Source: Virgibacillus sp. NKC19-16 (GTDB taxonomy: Bacteria; Bacillota; Bacilli; Bacillales; Amphibacillaceae). From it: a stretch of DNA of 64,000 nt. The stretch covers positions 3,096,001-3,160,000 of the forward strand of contig NZ_CP074373.1 of NCBI RefSeq assembly GCF_021560035.1, given 5' to 3'. Below, piece by piece: positions 37,166 to 45,902 of this stretch. Below the pieces are notes generated by a model, which was not told the DNA's origin, made no database searches, and worked only from the letters and a program-made list of their open reading frames with translations. Positions within the stretch are counted from its first letter, which is position 1; each line of letters begins with the position of its first letter. Position numbers and translations under genes: made by a program.

Positions 37166-37867
37166 TTATTGACCATAGTAATAATAGTAATTGGAATCTT
37201 GTTTGGTACGATCATTTAGAATCGTGCCTAAAATTTTCGCATTCACTGCTTGCAGTGATTCGATTGCCTTATTTGCTCCTTCATATTCCGTTTCTTTACT
37301 CCGTACAACCAGAATCGCGCCATCACACATACTAGAGAGAATTTGCGCATCTGCAACAGCTAACACTGGGGGTGTATCAAATATAATGATGTCATAGGCT
37401 TGCCTTGCTTCTTCCATCAGTTTCTCCATTCGCTTCGATGCAAGTAGCTCAGATGGATTCGGTGGGATTGGCCCACAAGAGATAATATCTAAATTATCTA
37501 CATCACTTGGTGTAGCCACGTCTGTTAGCGCATCGCCCCCCACAAGGTAGTTGCTTAATCCTTTAAGATTGTCTACACGAAATGTGTAATGAACCGTTGG
37601 CTTACGCAGATCAGAATCTATTAAAAGAACTCTTTTACCTTGTTGTGCATAAACAACCGCTAAATTGGCTGTGGTCATCGATTTCCCTTCGCCCGGTCCA
37701 GCTGACGTGACAACCATTGATTTCAGATCCGCGTCCACCGCTGAGAACTGTAAATTTGTACGAACCGTTCGATATTGCTCAGACACCGGCGAGCGAGGGC
37801 TTAATTTTGTAATTAAATACCGCATTTTATTTTGTCTAGACTGATTCTTTTTCTTTTTGCGAGCCAT
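37166..37867 (-). CDS. bacterial tyrosine kinase (Wze/CpsD/YwqD type)
   Basis: Cytosolic BY-kinase of 233 residues. Walker A is SAGPGEGKSMTTANLAV, Walker A' is VLLIDSDLRKP, Walker B is IIFDTPPV, and the C-terminal tyrosine cluster is SNYYYYYGQ, the autophosphorylation site. The ATG at 37867 is chosen because AAGGGGTGG lies 5 bases upstream, and the gene starts inside the 3' end of the wzz-like gene. It is activated by that membrane adaptor and counteracted by the two phosphatases, controlling chain length and export. Confidence 0.95.
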   Translation of the reverse strand: MARKKKKNQSRQNKMRYLITKLSPRSPVSEQYRTVRTNLQFSAVDADLKSMVVTSAGPGEGKSMTTANLAVVYAQQGKRVLLIDSDLRKPTVHYTFRVDNLKGLSNYLVGGDALTDVATPSDVDNLDIISCGPIPPNPSELLASKRMEKLMEEARQAYDIIIFDTPPVLAVADAQILSSMCDGAILVVRSKETEYEGANKAIESLQAVNAKILGTILNDRTKQDSNYYYYYGQ

Positions 37868-38609
37868 CAAAGCCACCCCTTCTCGTGTTGTATTGCGCCT
37901 GCTTCAATTGCTCCACATGAATATCATCATCGTCAATATGTGAGATAACTCCAAGCACAGGTACTTCTAAATTTTTCTCAATATCATCTTCAGATTTAAT
38001 CGTGTTATCCAGATATTCCAGTAAGAATGCTAGTCCTATGCCGACCATGCCACCTAATACAATTGCAATCGCGATGTTGAGAAGCGGATTAGGCGCAACT
38101 GGCGAAGGATTCTCGGACAATCCTGCCTCTGTCAATATCGTGACATTATCAACATTCATGATATCAGGAATTTCATCCTGGAAGATTTCTACCGTTGAAT
38201 TCGCTATATTCGTAGCCAGCTCTGGACTGGGATCTGTTGCAGTAACAGTTACGACTTGCGATTGTTCCGCGCTCGATACTTCAATCTTGTTTGAAAGTGC
38301 CCCACTTGTCATATTTAAATCTAATGCTTCAATGACGTTATCTAAAATAGCCGGACTTTTAATAATAACATTATACGTATTTATGAGTTCAACATTCGTC
38401 TGGATATCAGATGAATTAAATTGTTCCTCGCCGTTCTGGTCACTGCTTTGATTCACAAGAAATTGTGAACTATTTTCATAGGTTGGGGTCAAAACAAAAT
38501 AACTAACAACAGCCGCAATTAATGCCGCCCCTAAAACAAAAGCGACGATAAGCCAAAAGCGTTTTTTAATGACCTCAAATATTTCCTTGAGGGAAATCGT
38601 TTCTTCCAT
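37836..38609 (-). CDS. Wzz/CapA-type chain-length regulator (YwqC-like kinase adaptor)
   Basis: Membrane protein of 257 residues with two transmembrane helices (FWLIVAFVLGAALIAAVVSY near 20-40 and NIAIAIVLGGMVGIGLAFLL near 180-200) and an external loop. PNPLLNIAIA before the second helix is the proline-rich Wzz signature, and the cytosolic tail activates the BY-kinase. It is the first gene of the polysaccharide locus; its ATG follows TGGAGGC. Confidence 0.93.
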   Translation of the reverse strand: MEETISLKEIFEVIKKRFWLIVAFVLGAALIAAVVSYFVLTPTYENSSQFLVNQSSDQNGEEQFNSSDIQTNVELINTYNVIIKSPAILDNVIEALDLNMTSGALSNKIEVSSAEQSQVVTVTATDPSPELATNIANSTVEIFQDEIPDIMNVDNVTILTEAGLSENPSPVAPNPLLNIAIAIVLGGMVGIGLAFLLEYLDNTIKSEDDIEKNLEVPVLGVISHIDDDDIHVEQLKQAQYNTRRGGFDGSQKEKESV

Positions 38610-39240
38610 GTGTAAGCCTCCATTTGATTCTAGTCTAGTTGTATGGACATTTCGTCAGATTCAGCAGAAACAGACATGATGTGAATCTAGTTTTTATTTC
38701 TACATAATTTCTTGCCTATACTATATATCGACATTACCAACGAAATTATAACACATTTACCGAAAAATCAATACTTAATTTCAGGGAATTTACAATCTGA
38801 TGCTGAGATACAGCATCGTTGTAGGGTTGCTGGAATTGTTAAATTTGAATGAAGCTGGATAACTGGAAATATTTAACATTACAGTTGTATTACAAATGCT
38901 CTATTAGTCTATCTAATTTTTGCGGAAAAAGATATACTAATAGTACTTGGAAAAATAATGTAGAAATGTAGGGAGTGGGTTTCTGGAGTGTGAAAATTGA
39001 TGAAGATGAGGTGTGGATTTCCTGGTTGATACCGGAGTGAGTGAGGCATTTCCCAATCGAGAAGCGCTGAAACAGATGCGGTGCATTTTTTATCGAAAAA
39101 ATGTTGATACAGGAATCGTACTTCTTCAAACGAAAAAATTTCAGAAACAGAAATCGTGCTTTCCAATCGAATCTTAAAAATTTCAGAATTAGAAATCCTA
39201 CTTTCCAATTAAATCTAAATAAACTAGGGGGATACTAAGA
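38610..39240. other. divergent intergenic region with possible locus promoter
   Basis: Between wzz (minus) and the LysM hydrolase (plus). On the minus strand a TATAAT lies at 38745-38750 with a weak TTGATT 15 bases before it. The right third is the family C array at 39040-39225. No gene is supported here. Confidence 0.5.
39040..39225. repeat. 21/42-bp periodic array, family C
   Basis: Read on the minus strand, GGAAAGTAGGATTTCTAATTC and TGAAATTTTTAAGATTCGATT (each 21 bases) are followed by GGAAAGCACGATTTCTGTTTC and TGAAATTTTTTCGTTTGAAGA (21 each). More degenerate modules follow toward 39040. The core is unlike families A and B but the period is the same. Confidence 0.7.
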
Positions 39241-40335
39241 ATGGCCAACAAAAAGATACTTATGTCAGTAACTGCAAGTGCAGCAATTGCATCGGCAATT
39301 TTCGCGGCAGAAGAAGCAGAAGCAGCGTCGCACAAGGTCCAAAGCGGAGACTCGTTATGGGCGATCGCACAGCAATACAGCACCAGTGTTTCCCAATTGA
39401 AATCGATCAACAACTTGTCTGGAGACCTGATTTTTCCGAACCAGGTAATCGAAACAAGTACCCAATCATCGTCCTCTAACTCTAACAATAATAGTAGCAG
39501 CAATTCATCTACATACACGGTAAAACGTGGTGACACCCTTAGCGGCATCGCATCAGAACACAATGTTTCCATATCTGACTTGATGGACTGGAATAACTTA
39601 GATACAACGCTGATTTATCCGGGGAATGTTTTTACAGTGACTAGCGGTGGATCCTCCGGTAGCAGTTCAGGATCAAGTTCTGGTGGATCCTCTAGCGGTG
39701 ACTCCGGATCGAGTTCAGGCGGATCATCATCCGGTAGCAGTGTTTACACCGTTAAATCAGGTGATACACTATCCGAAATCGCGGTACAACACGGCGTCAG
39801 CGTCTCCAACTTGAGAGACTGGAACAACTTGAGCTCAAGTTTAATTGTGATCGGACAGCAACTGAGCATCAATGGAAGTTCCAGTGGCTCTAGTGGCAGC
39901 TCCGGTTCAAGCTCGGGATCTGACAGCAGCAACGGCGGCGGATCAAGCGCACCATCAGACGTCGACTACAATGTCGACCAACTGATCAACGCGGCGAAAG
40001 CTCAAATGGGCACACCCTACGTATGGGGCGGCTCCACAACAAGCGGATTCGACTGCAGTGGCTTCATCTACTATGCATACAAACAAGCAGGCATGGACAT
40101 CAGCCGCACAAACACCCAAGGATACTATGACCGTTCATACGACGTGAGCAACCCACAAGTAGGCGACCTCGTATTCTTTGAAGGCACCTACAAAGCAGGC
40201 ATCTCCCACATGGGAATCTACCTCGGCGACGGTGACTTCATCCATGCAGGATCATCTACCGGTGTAACAATTTCGAATGTTAATGATCCTTATTATTGGA
40301 GTAAGCATTTTGAGGGGTATAAGCGGTTTTATTAA
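39241..40335 (+). CDS. secreted peptidoglycan endopeptidase, three LysM domains plus NlpC/P60
   Basis: D,L-endopeptidase-like cell-wall hydrolase of 364 residues similar in layout to B. subtilis LytE/LytF/CwlS. A signal peptide ends near residue 29 (AEEAEA|AS). LysM domains lie at about 31-72, 91-133 and 168-210, joined by Ser/Gly-rich linkers. The NlpC/P60 domain occupies about 244-364 with Cys272 (DCSGF), His323 (ISHMG) and His335 (FIHAG) as the catalytic set. GGGGGATACTAAGA precedes the ATG. A perfect hairpin terminates it. Confidence 0.95.
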   Translation: MANKKILMSVTASAAIASAIFAAEEAEAASHKVQSGDSLWAIAQQYSTSVSQLKSINNLSGDLIFPNQVIETSTQSSSSNSNNNSSSNSSTYTVKRGDTLSGIASEHNVSISDLMDWNNLDTTLIYPGNVFTVTSGGSSGSSSGSSSGGSSSGDSGSSSGGSSSGSSVYTVKSGDTLSEIAVQHGVSVSNLRDWNNLSSSLIVIGQQLSINGSSSGSSGSSGSSSGSDSSNGGGSSAPSDVDYNVDQLINAAKAQMGTPYVWGGSTTSGFDCSGFIYYAYKQAGMDISRTNTQGYYDRSYDVSNPQVGDLVFFEGTYKAGISHMGIYLGDGDFIHAGSSTGVTISNVNDPYYWSKHFEGYKRFY

Positions 40336-40357
40336 TTTGCTAAATTGATATATATAA

Positions 40358-40395
40358 AATAGCATACCAACCATTACGCAAATTGGTATGCTATT
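40358..40395. terminator. bidirectional hairpin terminator
   Basis: AATAGCATACCAA at 40358-40370 pairs exactly with TTGGTATGCTATT at 40383-40395, 23 bases after the hydrolase stop. Confidence 0.85.
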
Positions 40396-40468
40396 CTTCA
40401 TATTATTTCATTCTTCCTCCATCAAAAGCGACTATATAATATAATTAAATAAGAGGAGCGTGAATTTT

Positions 40469-40600
40469 ATGGGAAAAACTTTAAAAGAACGTCCGAAACG
40501 ACCGGTTACTAAAAAATCCAGAAGTGAGCATGGAGAAGCGTTAATGAAGTTTTATCGCGAAGCTGCTCAAGGATTTCAAAGTAGAAAAAAAAGAACTTAA
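40469..40600 (+). CDS. small basic protein, 43 residues
   Basis: The frame MGKTLKERPKRPVTKKSRSE ... FQSRKKRT is preceded by AAGAGGAG with 10 bases spacing and followed 45 bases later by a clean terminator. The product is strongly basic without a membrane segment. No family recognised; the gene call rests on the ribosome site, terminator and isolation between terminators. Confidence 0.6.
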   Translation: MGKTLKERPKRPVTKKSRSEHGEALMKFYREAAQGFQSRKKRT

Positions 40601-40644
40601 AAATGATGCGATCATCTCTAAGCTAAAAAAGTATATGTACAGGT

Positions 40645-40673
40645 AAAAAAACCCTATTAAATAGGGTTTTTTT
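40645..40673 (+). terminator. Rho-independent terminator
   Basis: ACCCTATTAAATAGGGT stem with flanking A7 and T7 runs; works in both directions. Confidence 0.85.
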
Positions 40674-41029
40674 AATATGCGTAGAATCTCTGGAGCTAAT
40701 CGACGCAGCGTGCTTTCTGGGCCACCAAATTCCACTTTCTTGACCGAAAAAGACTTTTCTTTCCAATTCGTATTATGAATGTTACTGAGAAATGCATTTC
40801 TCCATTCTTCTTTATTCACAGGCGCAACCCCCATCGTCTAAATGAGCTATATAATAATTGATTAGTTTATATTATGCAGTTCCCTTTATTTGTATACTCT
40901 AAGCTCTAAGAATGCTCTCACTCAACGCGCAATATACCACAAAACTTTTCCCACTATCCCTCGCCATGCGATACCGCACTACCCAAAAATATGATATACT
41001 AAAGATAACTTAATAATGGGGTGAGTCTC

Positions 41030-41962
41030 ATGCGATCAACATTACTGAAACGAATACCGCTTGAACGATTAATGGATTTGAAAATCGACTATGCTTTCAA
41101 ACAGCTATTTGGCAATGAGAAAAATAAAAATATCACGATTGTTTTTCTAAATGCTATTTTACAAAGGACAGGGCGGGATCGCATCAAAGACATCTCATTT
41201 TCCAATACGGAATCCAGCGCTGAATATGTCGATGACAAGCAATCCAGATTAGATTTGTTAGTTGTTACAGACGCTGACGAAAGGATCAATGTGGAAATTC
41301 AATTTACTAATAAACACCATATGATTAAGCGCTCCATTTATTACTGGTCTAAAGTATATCAATCGCCGTTGAAAAAAGGGATGGCTTATAGCGAATTGCA
41401 ACCATCGATCGCCATTAACATTCTGAATTTTGATTTATTGGATCAAACGGAGCGCTTTCACACATCATATCACTTATATGAGGATGAAGAAAAATTTAAA
41501 TTAACCAATGTCATGGAATTTCATTTTATAGAAATGTCAAAACTAATAAGAGATTGGAAACAAGACAAACTAAATCCATGGAATGACGTCTTGGCCAGAT
41601 GGTTGTTGATGCTCGGTATGGTAGACCGCCGAAATGGCAAAGTCTACGATGACATTTTCAAGGAATTGGAGGAAATAGCCATGAAAGACGAAACATTACG
41701 TACCGCCTTCCAAAACTGGGAACATCTAAGTAGCTCAGAGGATGAATACTTTGCTTATGAAGCACGTTTGAAACATATTTTCGATGAAGAAGCTGCGCAG
41801 CGGGAAGCTGAGTTGCGGGTGCAGGAAGAGAAACAAAATGAAAAAGAAGAAACCGCCCGACGTCTTTTAGCGAGTGGTGCGGACATCAAAACCATTATTG
41901 TTGCTACAGAACTTGAAAAAGAGCGAGTCATTGAAATTAAAAGGAAGATGCAGTTACCATGA
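41030..41962 (+). CDS. Rpn-family recombination-promoting nuclease / PD-(D/E)XK putative transposase
   Basis: Rpn (PDDEXK_2) protein of 310 residues. LMDLKIDYAFKQLFGNEKNK is the classical family start, and SRLDLLVVTDADERINVEIQ contains the Asp and Glu-x-Gln of the nuclease core. The C-terminal region after residue 230 (EDEYFAYEARLKHIFDEEAA followed by a coiled helix and RRLLASGADIKTII) is the variable tail. The ATG at 41030 behind GGGGTGA is preferred over the GTG at 41021. Rpn proteins in E. coli act as toxic DNases in phage defence restrained by their own C-terminal fragment. The gene overlaps the next one by 4 bases. Confidence 0.92.
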   Translation: MRSTLLKRIPLERLMDLKIDYAFKQLFGNEKNKNITIVFLNAILQRTGRDRIKDISFSNTESSAEYVDDKQSRLDLLVVTDADERINVEIQFTNKHHMIKRSIYYWSKVYQSPLKKGMAYSELQPSIAINILNFDLLDQTERFHTSYHLYEDEEKFKLTNVMEFHFIEMSKLIRDWKQDKLNPWNDVLARWLLMLGMVDRRNGKVYDDIFKELEEIAMKDETLRTAFQNWEHLSSSEDEYFAYEARLKHIFDEEAAQREAELRVQEEKQNEKEETARRLLASGADIKTIIVATELEKERVIEIKRKMQLP

Positions 41963-42303
41963 CTTCTCTCGATGAAGCAGGAGAACTTGAGATAAAAATG
42001 GCTCAGCTTTTAGCCCAGAACCATAAAGAAGAAGACCATTCCGCTACACAAGATCAATACTTTGCCTACTTAGCACGTCTGAAGTGGATCCTTGATGAAG
42101 CAGCTTTTCCACGCGAAATGGAACTTCGAGTGCAGGAAGCAGAGGAAAAGGCTGCAAAAGCGGCTGCAGAAGCACAGCAAAAGACAAAAGAGCGAATTGC
42201 CCGTGAACTTTTATTGAAGGGATCAAACGTTGAATTCGTTGCTGAGACCACAGGGATCGATACAAATCATGTTATTAAAATCCAACAGGATATGTATCGA
42301 TAA
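41959..42303 (+). CDS. stand-alone copy of the Rpn C-terminal domain
   Basis: Protein of 114 residues, translationally coupled to the Rpn gene through an ATGA overlap. Its body aligns with the Rpn tail: DQYFAYLARLKWILDEAAFP against EDEYFAYEARLKHIFDEEAA, then a charged helix and ARELLLKGSNVEFVAETTGI against ARRLLASGADIKTIIVATEL. It has no nuclease core. Family knowledge: short Rpn forms made from internal starts block the full protein. A separate duplicated gene could do the same, though it might also be a remnant of a second rpn gene. Confidence 0.82.
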   Translation: MTSLDEAGELEIKMAQLLAQNHKEEDHSATQDQYFAYLARLKWILDEAAFPREMELRVQEAEEKAAKAAAEAQQKTKERIARELLLKGSNVEFVAETTGIDTNHVIKIQQDMYR

Positions 42304-42324
42304 GGCCAATATAAGACTCATTTT

Positions 42325-42355
42325 AAGAGAACTCCAGCGAGATTGGAGTTCTCTT
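42325..42355 (+). terminator. terminator after the Rpn pair
   Basis: AGAGAACTCCA pairs with TGGAGTTCTCT and is followed by TTTAT, 22 bases past the stop. Confidence 0.85.
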
Positions 42356-42634
42356 TATATGATAAAGATCCTGTACCTTGGCCTGTCAAACAATAGAGTC
42401 TTCAACTTTCAATAAATAACGTAAAAAGCCACCCCGTAATGGAGTGACTTTTCCTTTTTCGACTTATTAATACAGTCATAAAGCTTTTATGGCCGCACTA
42501 CAAATTATACAATTTGCAAGGGCAATATTTAATAAATTCATTATTGCACTTTTATTTTAAATGGTTTTGCGGAAGAGTCAAGTGTTGAGTTTATAGTAAA
42601 CAATCCAGTCTGCCACTATTCTTGAATTTTTTAC

Positions 42635-42776
42635 TTGTAATTTTATAGGGATACCATATAATAATGATAAAGTAGGATAATCTACTTAGTAAACAGTTCT
42701 AGTTCGAACGCCATTTAAGGTCTAAAAGAGAGCACACACGGGTTTGGTCACCTTAGTGGAAATGCTCTCTTTTTTG
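42635..42776 (+). ncRNA. candidate small RNA with promoter and terminator
   Basis: TTGTAA and TATAAT (ending about 42662) are separated by 16 bases. About 110 bases later AGAGAGCA pairs with TGCTCTCT and is followed by TTTT. The predicted transcript has an AAGTAG/CTACTT stem near its 5' end and no start codon with a ribosome site. Confidence 0.45.
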
Positions 42777-42879
42777 TTTAAATTAGAGGAGGAAGCTTCT
42801 GATCAGGTATAGCCACAGCCGCTTCTTATGGATATCCTTTTCTGGTAATATTCTTCCATGGGGGAAAGTATGCTGTATC

Positions 42880-43010
42880 CTGGTTTGAACGTGCGCTCTC
42901 CCTTTTCGAACGCGTTCTCTCCCGATTTGACTGCGCTCCCTCCCGTTTCGGCGACATCCTCTCCCGTTTCAACCCCACTCCCCCAAATCACCATCTCTCA
43001 ACCCACCGCC
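42880..43010. repeat. 21-bp periodic intergenic array, family A
   Basis: Five modules with cores CTCTCCCTTTTC, CTCTCCCGATTTG, CCCTCCCGTTTCG and CTCTCCCGTTTCA at 21-base spacing, ending just after the stop of the NERD gene copy. Confidence 0.85.
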
Positions 43011-43021
43011 GCCGAGCCCCA

Positions 43022-43947
43022 TCATAAAACAACCCATACTCCCTCAGGCAGCCTTGTCGCAACATTTTTACCATTAAATTTCAAAAAACGCATACACTCC
43101 GAATTTGTAATCCATGGCCTCACCAATAGAAGATAATCTGCGAGTGCAGGCTTATGTGCAGCGCGATATTTCTTCTTACATCTATAACAAATCCACCCAC
43201 TGTGCACGCGCTTGATCCCTAGCACATCGCACTCCGGACATTTTACACCCGGCGATATATGCTTACTTTTGATACCATGCACCTCCATGATATCCATATC
43301 AAATTCCGTGGACTTCTTCCATATTGCCTGTCCAATTTTTCGATCGTGCAAAGTAGCACGGCCTGCAATCTGCTTGTTCACATCGATAATTTTTTTAGGA
43401 ATATTTGCTCCGTGCCCGACACCTCAGCTATTTTTTCTTTATCGCCCTCGACTTTTATAATCGTGCTTGGGTCGCTAATTGCAATGAAATAATTAATGGG
43501 AATGTTAGGGAAGTTCCTCTCTAGAAGCCATTGTTGAAGGTTAGATTTTTGGAGTTGGACCTGAGTGATGGGGTGACTGAAGCCAGTCTCAACTGCGCCA
43601 TCGTCGCGGGTAAATTGATCGAGCGGGGTATCAAAAATAATCGTCCCATTATAATTTTTCACATCGACAATGTTGATTGCCTGCTGCGTAATCACAAGGT
43701 TGTGCATTTGAAACGTCTTCCCCTGTACCTGCAGACAAACATCCTGTAGAATCGTGTATTCACGAGACAACGGTTCAAGATGATAATCAACTTCTAACTC
43801 GCCCTCGTAGCCCTTCTTGCTTTTATTGTCTTCATGCCGCACATCAGCTAGACGCGGGAAATTTGGGTGCAAGCGCGGAAGGAGGGCTTTGTATTTTTTA
43901 AGTATGAGTGGTTTGGTTCGTTTTTTCATAACTTTATTCGTAATCAT
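43022..43947 (-). pseudogene. NERD-domain protein with zinc ribbon, frameshifted copy
   Basis: The first 176 codons match the N-terminal half of the intact paralogue at 55207-56142 (KKGYEGELEVDYHLEPLSRE, IVDVKNYNGTIIFDTPLDQF). After KIAEV one base is missing compared with the paralogue, giving a stop at 43378. The rest continues in another frame (MNKQIAGRATLHDRKIGQAI, a CPEC...CYRC zinc ribbon, and PWITNSEC) to 43022. The two frames overlap as ATGA, so reinitiation could make a split protein. NERD is a nuclease-related fold. Confidence 0.85.
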
Positions 43948-44799
43948 TTATTTTTCACTCCCGAAATCTATCATCTTCCATAATTTGAAGACTGATTCTG
44001 TTATGGCTTCCCACGTAATGTCATCCGCATACATATACTTTTTTCGAAATCGCTGCCATGATTTATATAATACTTCACTTGATAAGACCTCTTCCAAAAT
44101 AGTAGTGCCTTCCATTAGCTGAAACATTGTTTCTCTTCTTTCAGCCGTATCTAACACTGCTTTTGTTAATAATTCAGGTGTAATATTACTTTCCTGAAGT
44201 TTTAATAAAATATAGATATCGTAAAAATCTCTCATTCTTGTATTAGCAATACCTCTTGATATCATTGTTTCAAGTTTCTCAGCCATTACTGTTTCAATAT
44301 TATATGCAAGAACATCAATATATCGATCCTCTAATAGCAGCTTAAACTTATATATAGTTTCTTTCGGCGTTATTTGGTCCCCTGTTGTTATATCTACTTT
44401 AATTGGAATTCTTGCATTATCTATTCTAGATTCTAGTGATAATCTAAAACCCGCATATAGCCCTTCATCACGTATTTCATCCGTTTTTTTGAGCATCATG
44501 GTTACACCATCGTTGACTGGTACAGAAAGGATGATATTGATTGCTCTTTGAATAGATTCCTTCGTTAAAGGAAAACCTTTCATAGTTGCATCCATATCTA
44601 TTGTTGATCGCATATCCACACCCACAATTGCTGCAACTAACATACCGCCCTTTAAAATGAAGTTATTTCTGAAATCGGATAGTGCGATTCTTTCAAGAAG
44701 CCTTTCGAGCATATAGTTTCTTAGAAGAATCTGCGAATTGATATCCTTTTCCTTTGCCATATTTTTAATTAAGTCCTTTAACTGTCTCGAACTTTTCAT
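43948..44799 (-). CDS. AbiEii-type nucleotidyltransferase toxin (type IV toxin-antitoxin)
   Basis: DNA polymerase beta-like nucleotidyltransferase of 283 residues. NFILKGGMLVAAIVG and MRSTIDMDATMKGFPL supply the KGG and the Asp-x-Asp pair, and the C-terminal region has the AbiEii helical tail (RMRDFYDIYILLK). AbiEii proteins arrest growth, reported to modify RNA 3' ends. The start overlaps the antitoxin gene stop by 4 bases, so expression is coupled. Confidence 0.92.
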   Translation of the reverse strand: MKSSRQLKDLIKNMAKEKDINSQILLRNYMLERLLERIALSDFRNNFILKGGMLVAAIVGVDMRSTIDMDATMKGFPLTKESIQRAINIILSVPVNDGVTMMLKKTDEIRDEGLYAGFRLSLESRIDNARIPIKVDITTGDQITPKETIYKFKLLLEDRYIDVLAYNIETVMAEKLETMISRGIANTRMRDFYDIYILLKLQESNITPELLTKAVLDTAERRETMFQLMEGTTILEEVLSSEVLYKSWQRFRKKYMYADDITWEAITESVFKLWKMIDFGSEK

Positions 44800-45389
44800 A
44801 ACAATATCTCCAAGTAATTTCTTAAAATTCGTTGGACATTAAATTTATCAGCGTATCTCAATAACAGGGGAATGTTTCTATCATTGCTTTCCAAATATCG
44901 CTTGATGCCTTCATTTAAAACAGCAATATCGATGCTGCTTCTACTCCTTACAAGATCACAAATTGTTCTTTCTTTATTGTAAATCGTAACAGGCCTTCCG
45001 TAGACAGTTTCTGCTTCCATCATCCCCAGGGTCTGAAGTTCCCTCTTTATTTTATAAACCTTACCCCCATCTTCTTTCAATTTAGTCCCGTTATTGGAAG
45101 TTGGAATCGTCACAACTAATTGAAGCGGATCCCTGTCTGTTAGATCATGGAGGTAAAGTGCCGTTTCATGGGAAAAAATAACACTCTTATTCCTTGCTTG
45201 CAGAATGTACATCTCATCCTCAAAAGCCTCACGGGAAATGTAAACGCCATGACCAACCCTATCCAGTACATTCTCCCTCACCAGCGTAGTTAAATAATGT
45301 CGTGGAATCCCGGAACCTTCTACATCTTTAGTAAGAACTAATCCATTATTTTCTTTGACCACATTTAATAATTCCGAACGATAATCCAT
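44796..45389 (-). CDS. AbiEi-type antitoxin and autorepressor
   Basis: 197 residues. An N-terminal winged helix (LLNVVKENNGLVLTKDVEGS, then IPRHYLTTLVRENVLDRVGH) is followed by the AbiEi C-terminal domain (RNKSVIFSHETALYLHDLTD, then YNKERTICDLVRS). The ATG at 45389 is preferred over an upstream ATG at 45434 since GGGAGG lies just before it and the upstream codons overlap the operator. It neutralises the toxin without direct binding in known type IV systems and represses its own promoter. Confidence 0.92.
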   Translation of the reverse strand: MDYRSELLNVVKENNGLVLTKDVEGSGIPRHYLTTLVRENVLDRVGHGVYISREAFEDEMYILQARNKSVIFSHETALYLHDLTDRDPLQLVVTIPTSNNGTKLKEDGGKVYKIKRELQTLGMMEAETVYGRPVTIYNKERTICDLVRSRSSIDIAVLNEGIKRYLESNDRNIPLLLRYADKFNVQRILRNYLEILL

Positions 45390-45403
45390 AATGTTAACCT
45401 CCC

Positions 45404-45453
45404 TTTTTGCATTTATGCTTTTATTATATTCCATAAGAGCATAAATGCAAAAC
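45404..45453 (-). promoter_or_regulatory. AbiE promoter flanked by perfect inverted repeats
   Basis: TTTTGCATTTATGC at 45405-45418 and its exact complement at 45439-45452 lie on both sides of a TATAAT -10 box (minus strand, 45423-45428), with TTGCAT as a possible -35. Known AbiEi proteins bind inverted repeats in this position to repress the operon. Confidence 0.85.
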
Positions 45454-45902
45454 TATTTTTTGTTCATGTCTTTGTAAAAACAGTATATCCCCACTATTTT
45501 TATTGTCAAAAGTCCAAAAATTAATTTTACGATTTTAAAAATGGGTAAAATAAACGCTTTCGATTACCTTTTTCATTTTTATGGATAATTGCCCTGGTAA
45601 AATTGGAAATTTGCAGCCTATCCAACTAATTTTTCGAGTATAATAAAATGGCACACTATGTTCGCATGCTCCTTTGCTATACTTAAGGCACTACTAATAG
45701 CGGAGGTGTCATCATGCAACGGGAAGATCAAATCATTAATATACTGGAGGATATCCGGAGTAAGTTGGACGAGCGTAGTGAACCTGCTGAAAATCATAGC
45801 GCTGGAGATAGTCATACGGAGTCTGCTGTTTTAAAAGATTTAGCTACAAAAACAGAACTTTTGTATGAAGATGTATGGCAAAACAGATTAGATATCCAAC
45901 GA

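Larger units (their letters stand above)
42356..43021. other. intergenic region with hairpins, a candidate small RNA and an array
   Basis: Contains a hairpin at 42422-42455, the candidate small RNA at 42635-42776 and the family A array at 42880-43010; no protein gene is supported. Confidence 0.6.

Noticed and set aside
40541-40834. Minus-strand open frame of 97 residues
   Set aside because: No ribosome site, and its end overlaps a terminator and the small plus-strand gene on the other strand. A short gene remnant cannot be excluded.
41959-42303. The second Rpn frame as an ordinary frameshifted continuation of rpn
   Set aside because: The first gene already has a complete tail; the second frame repeats that tail instead of continuing it.
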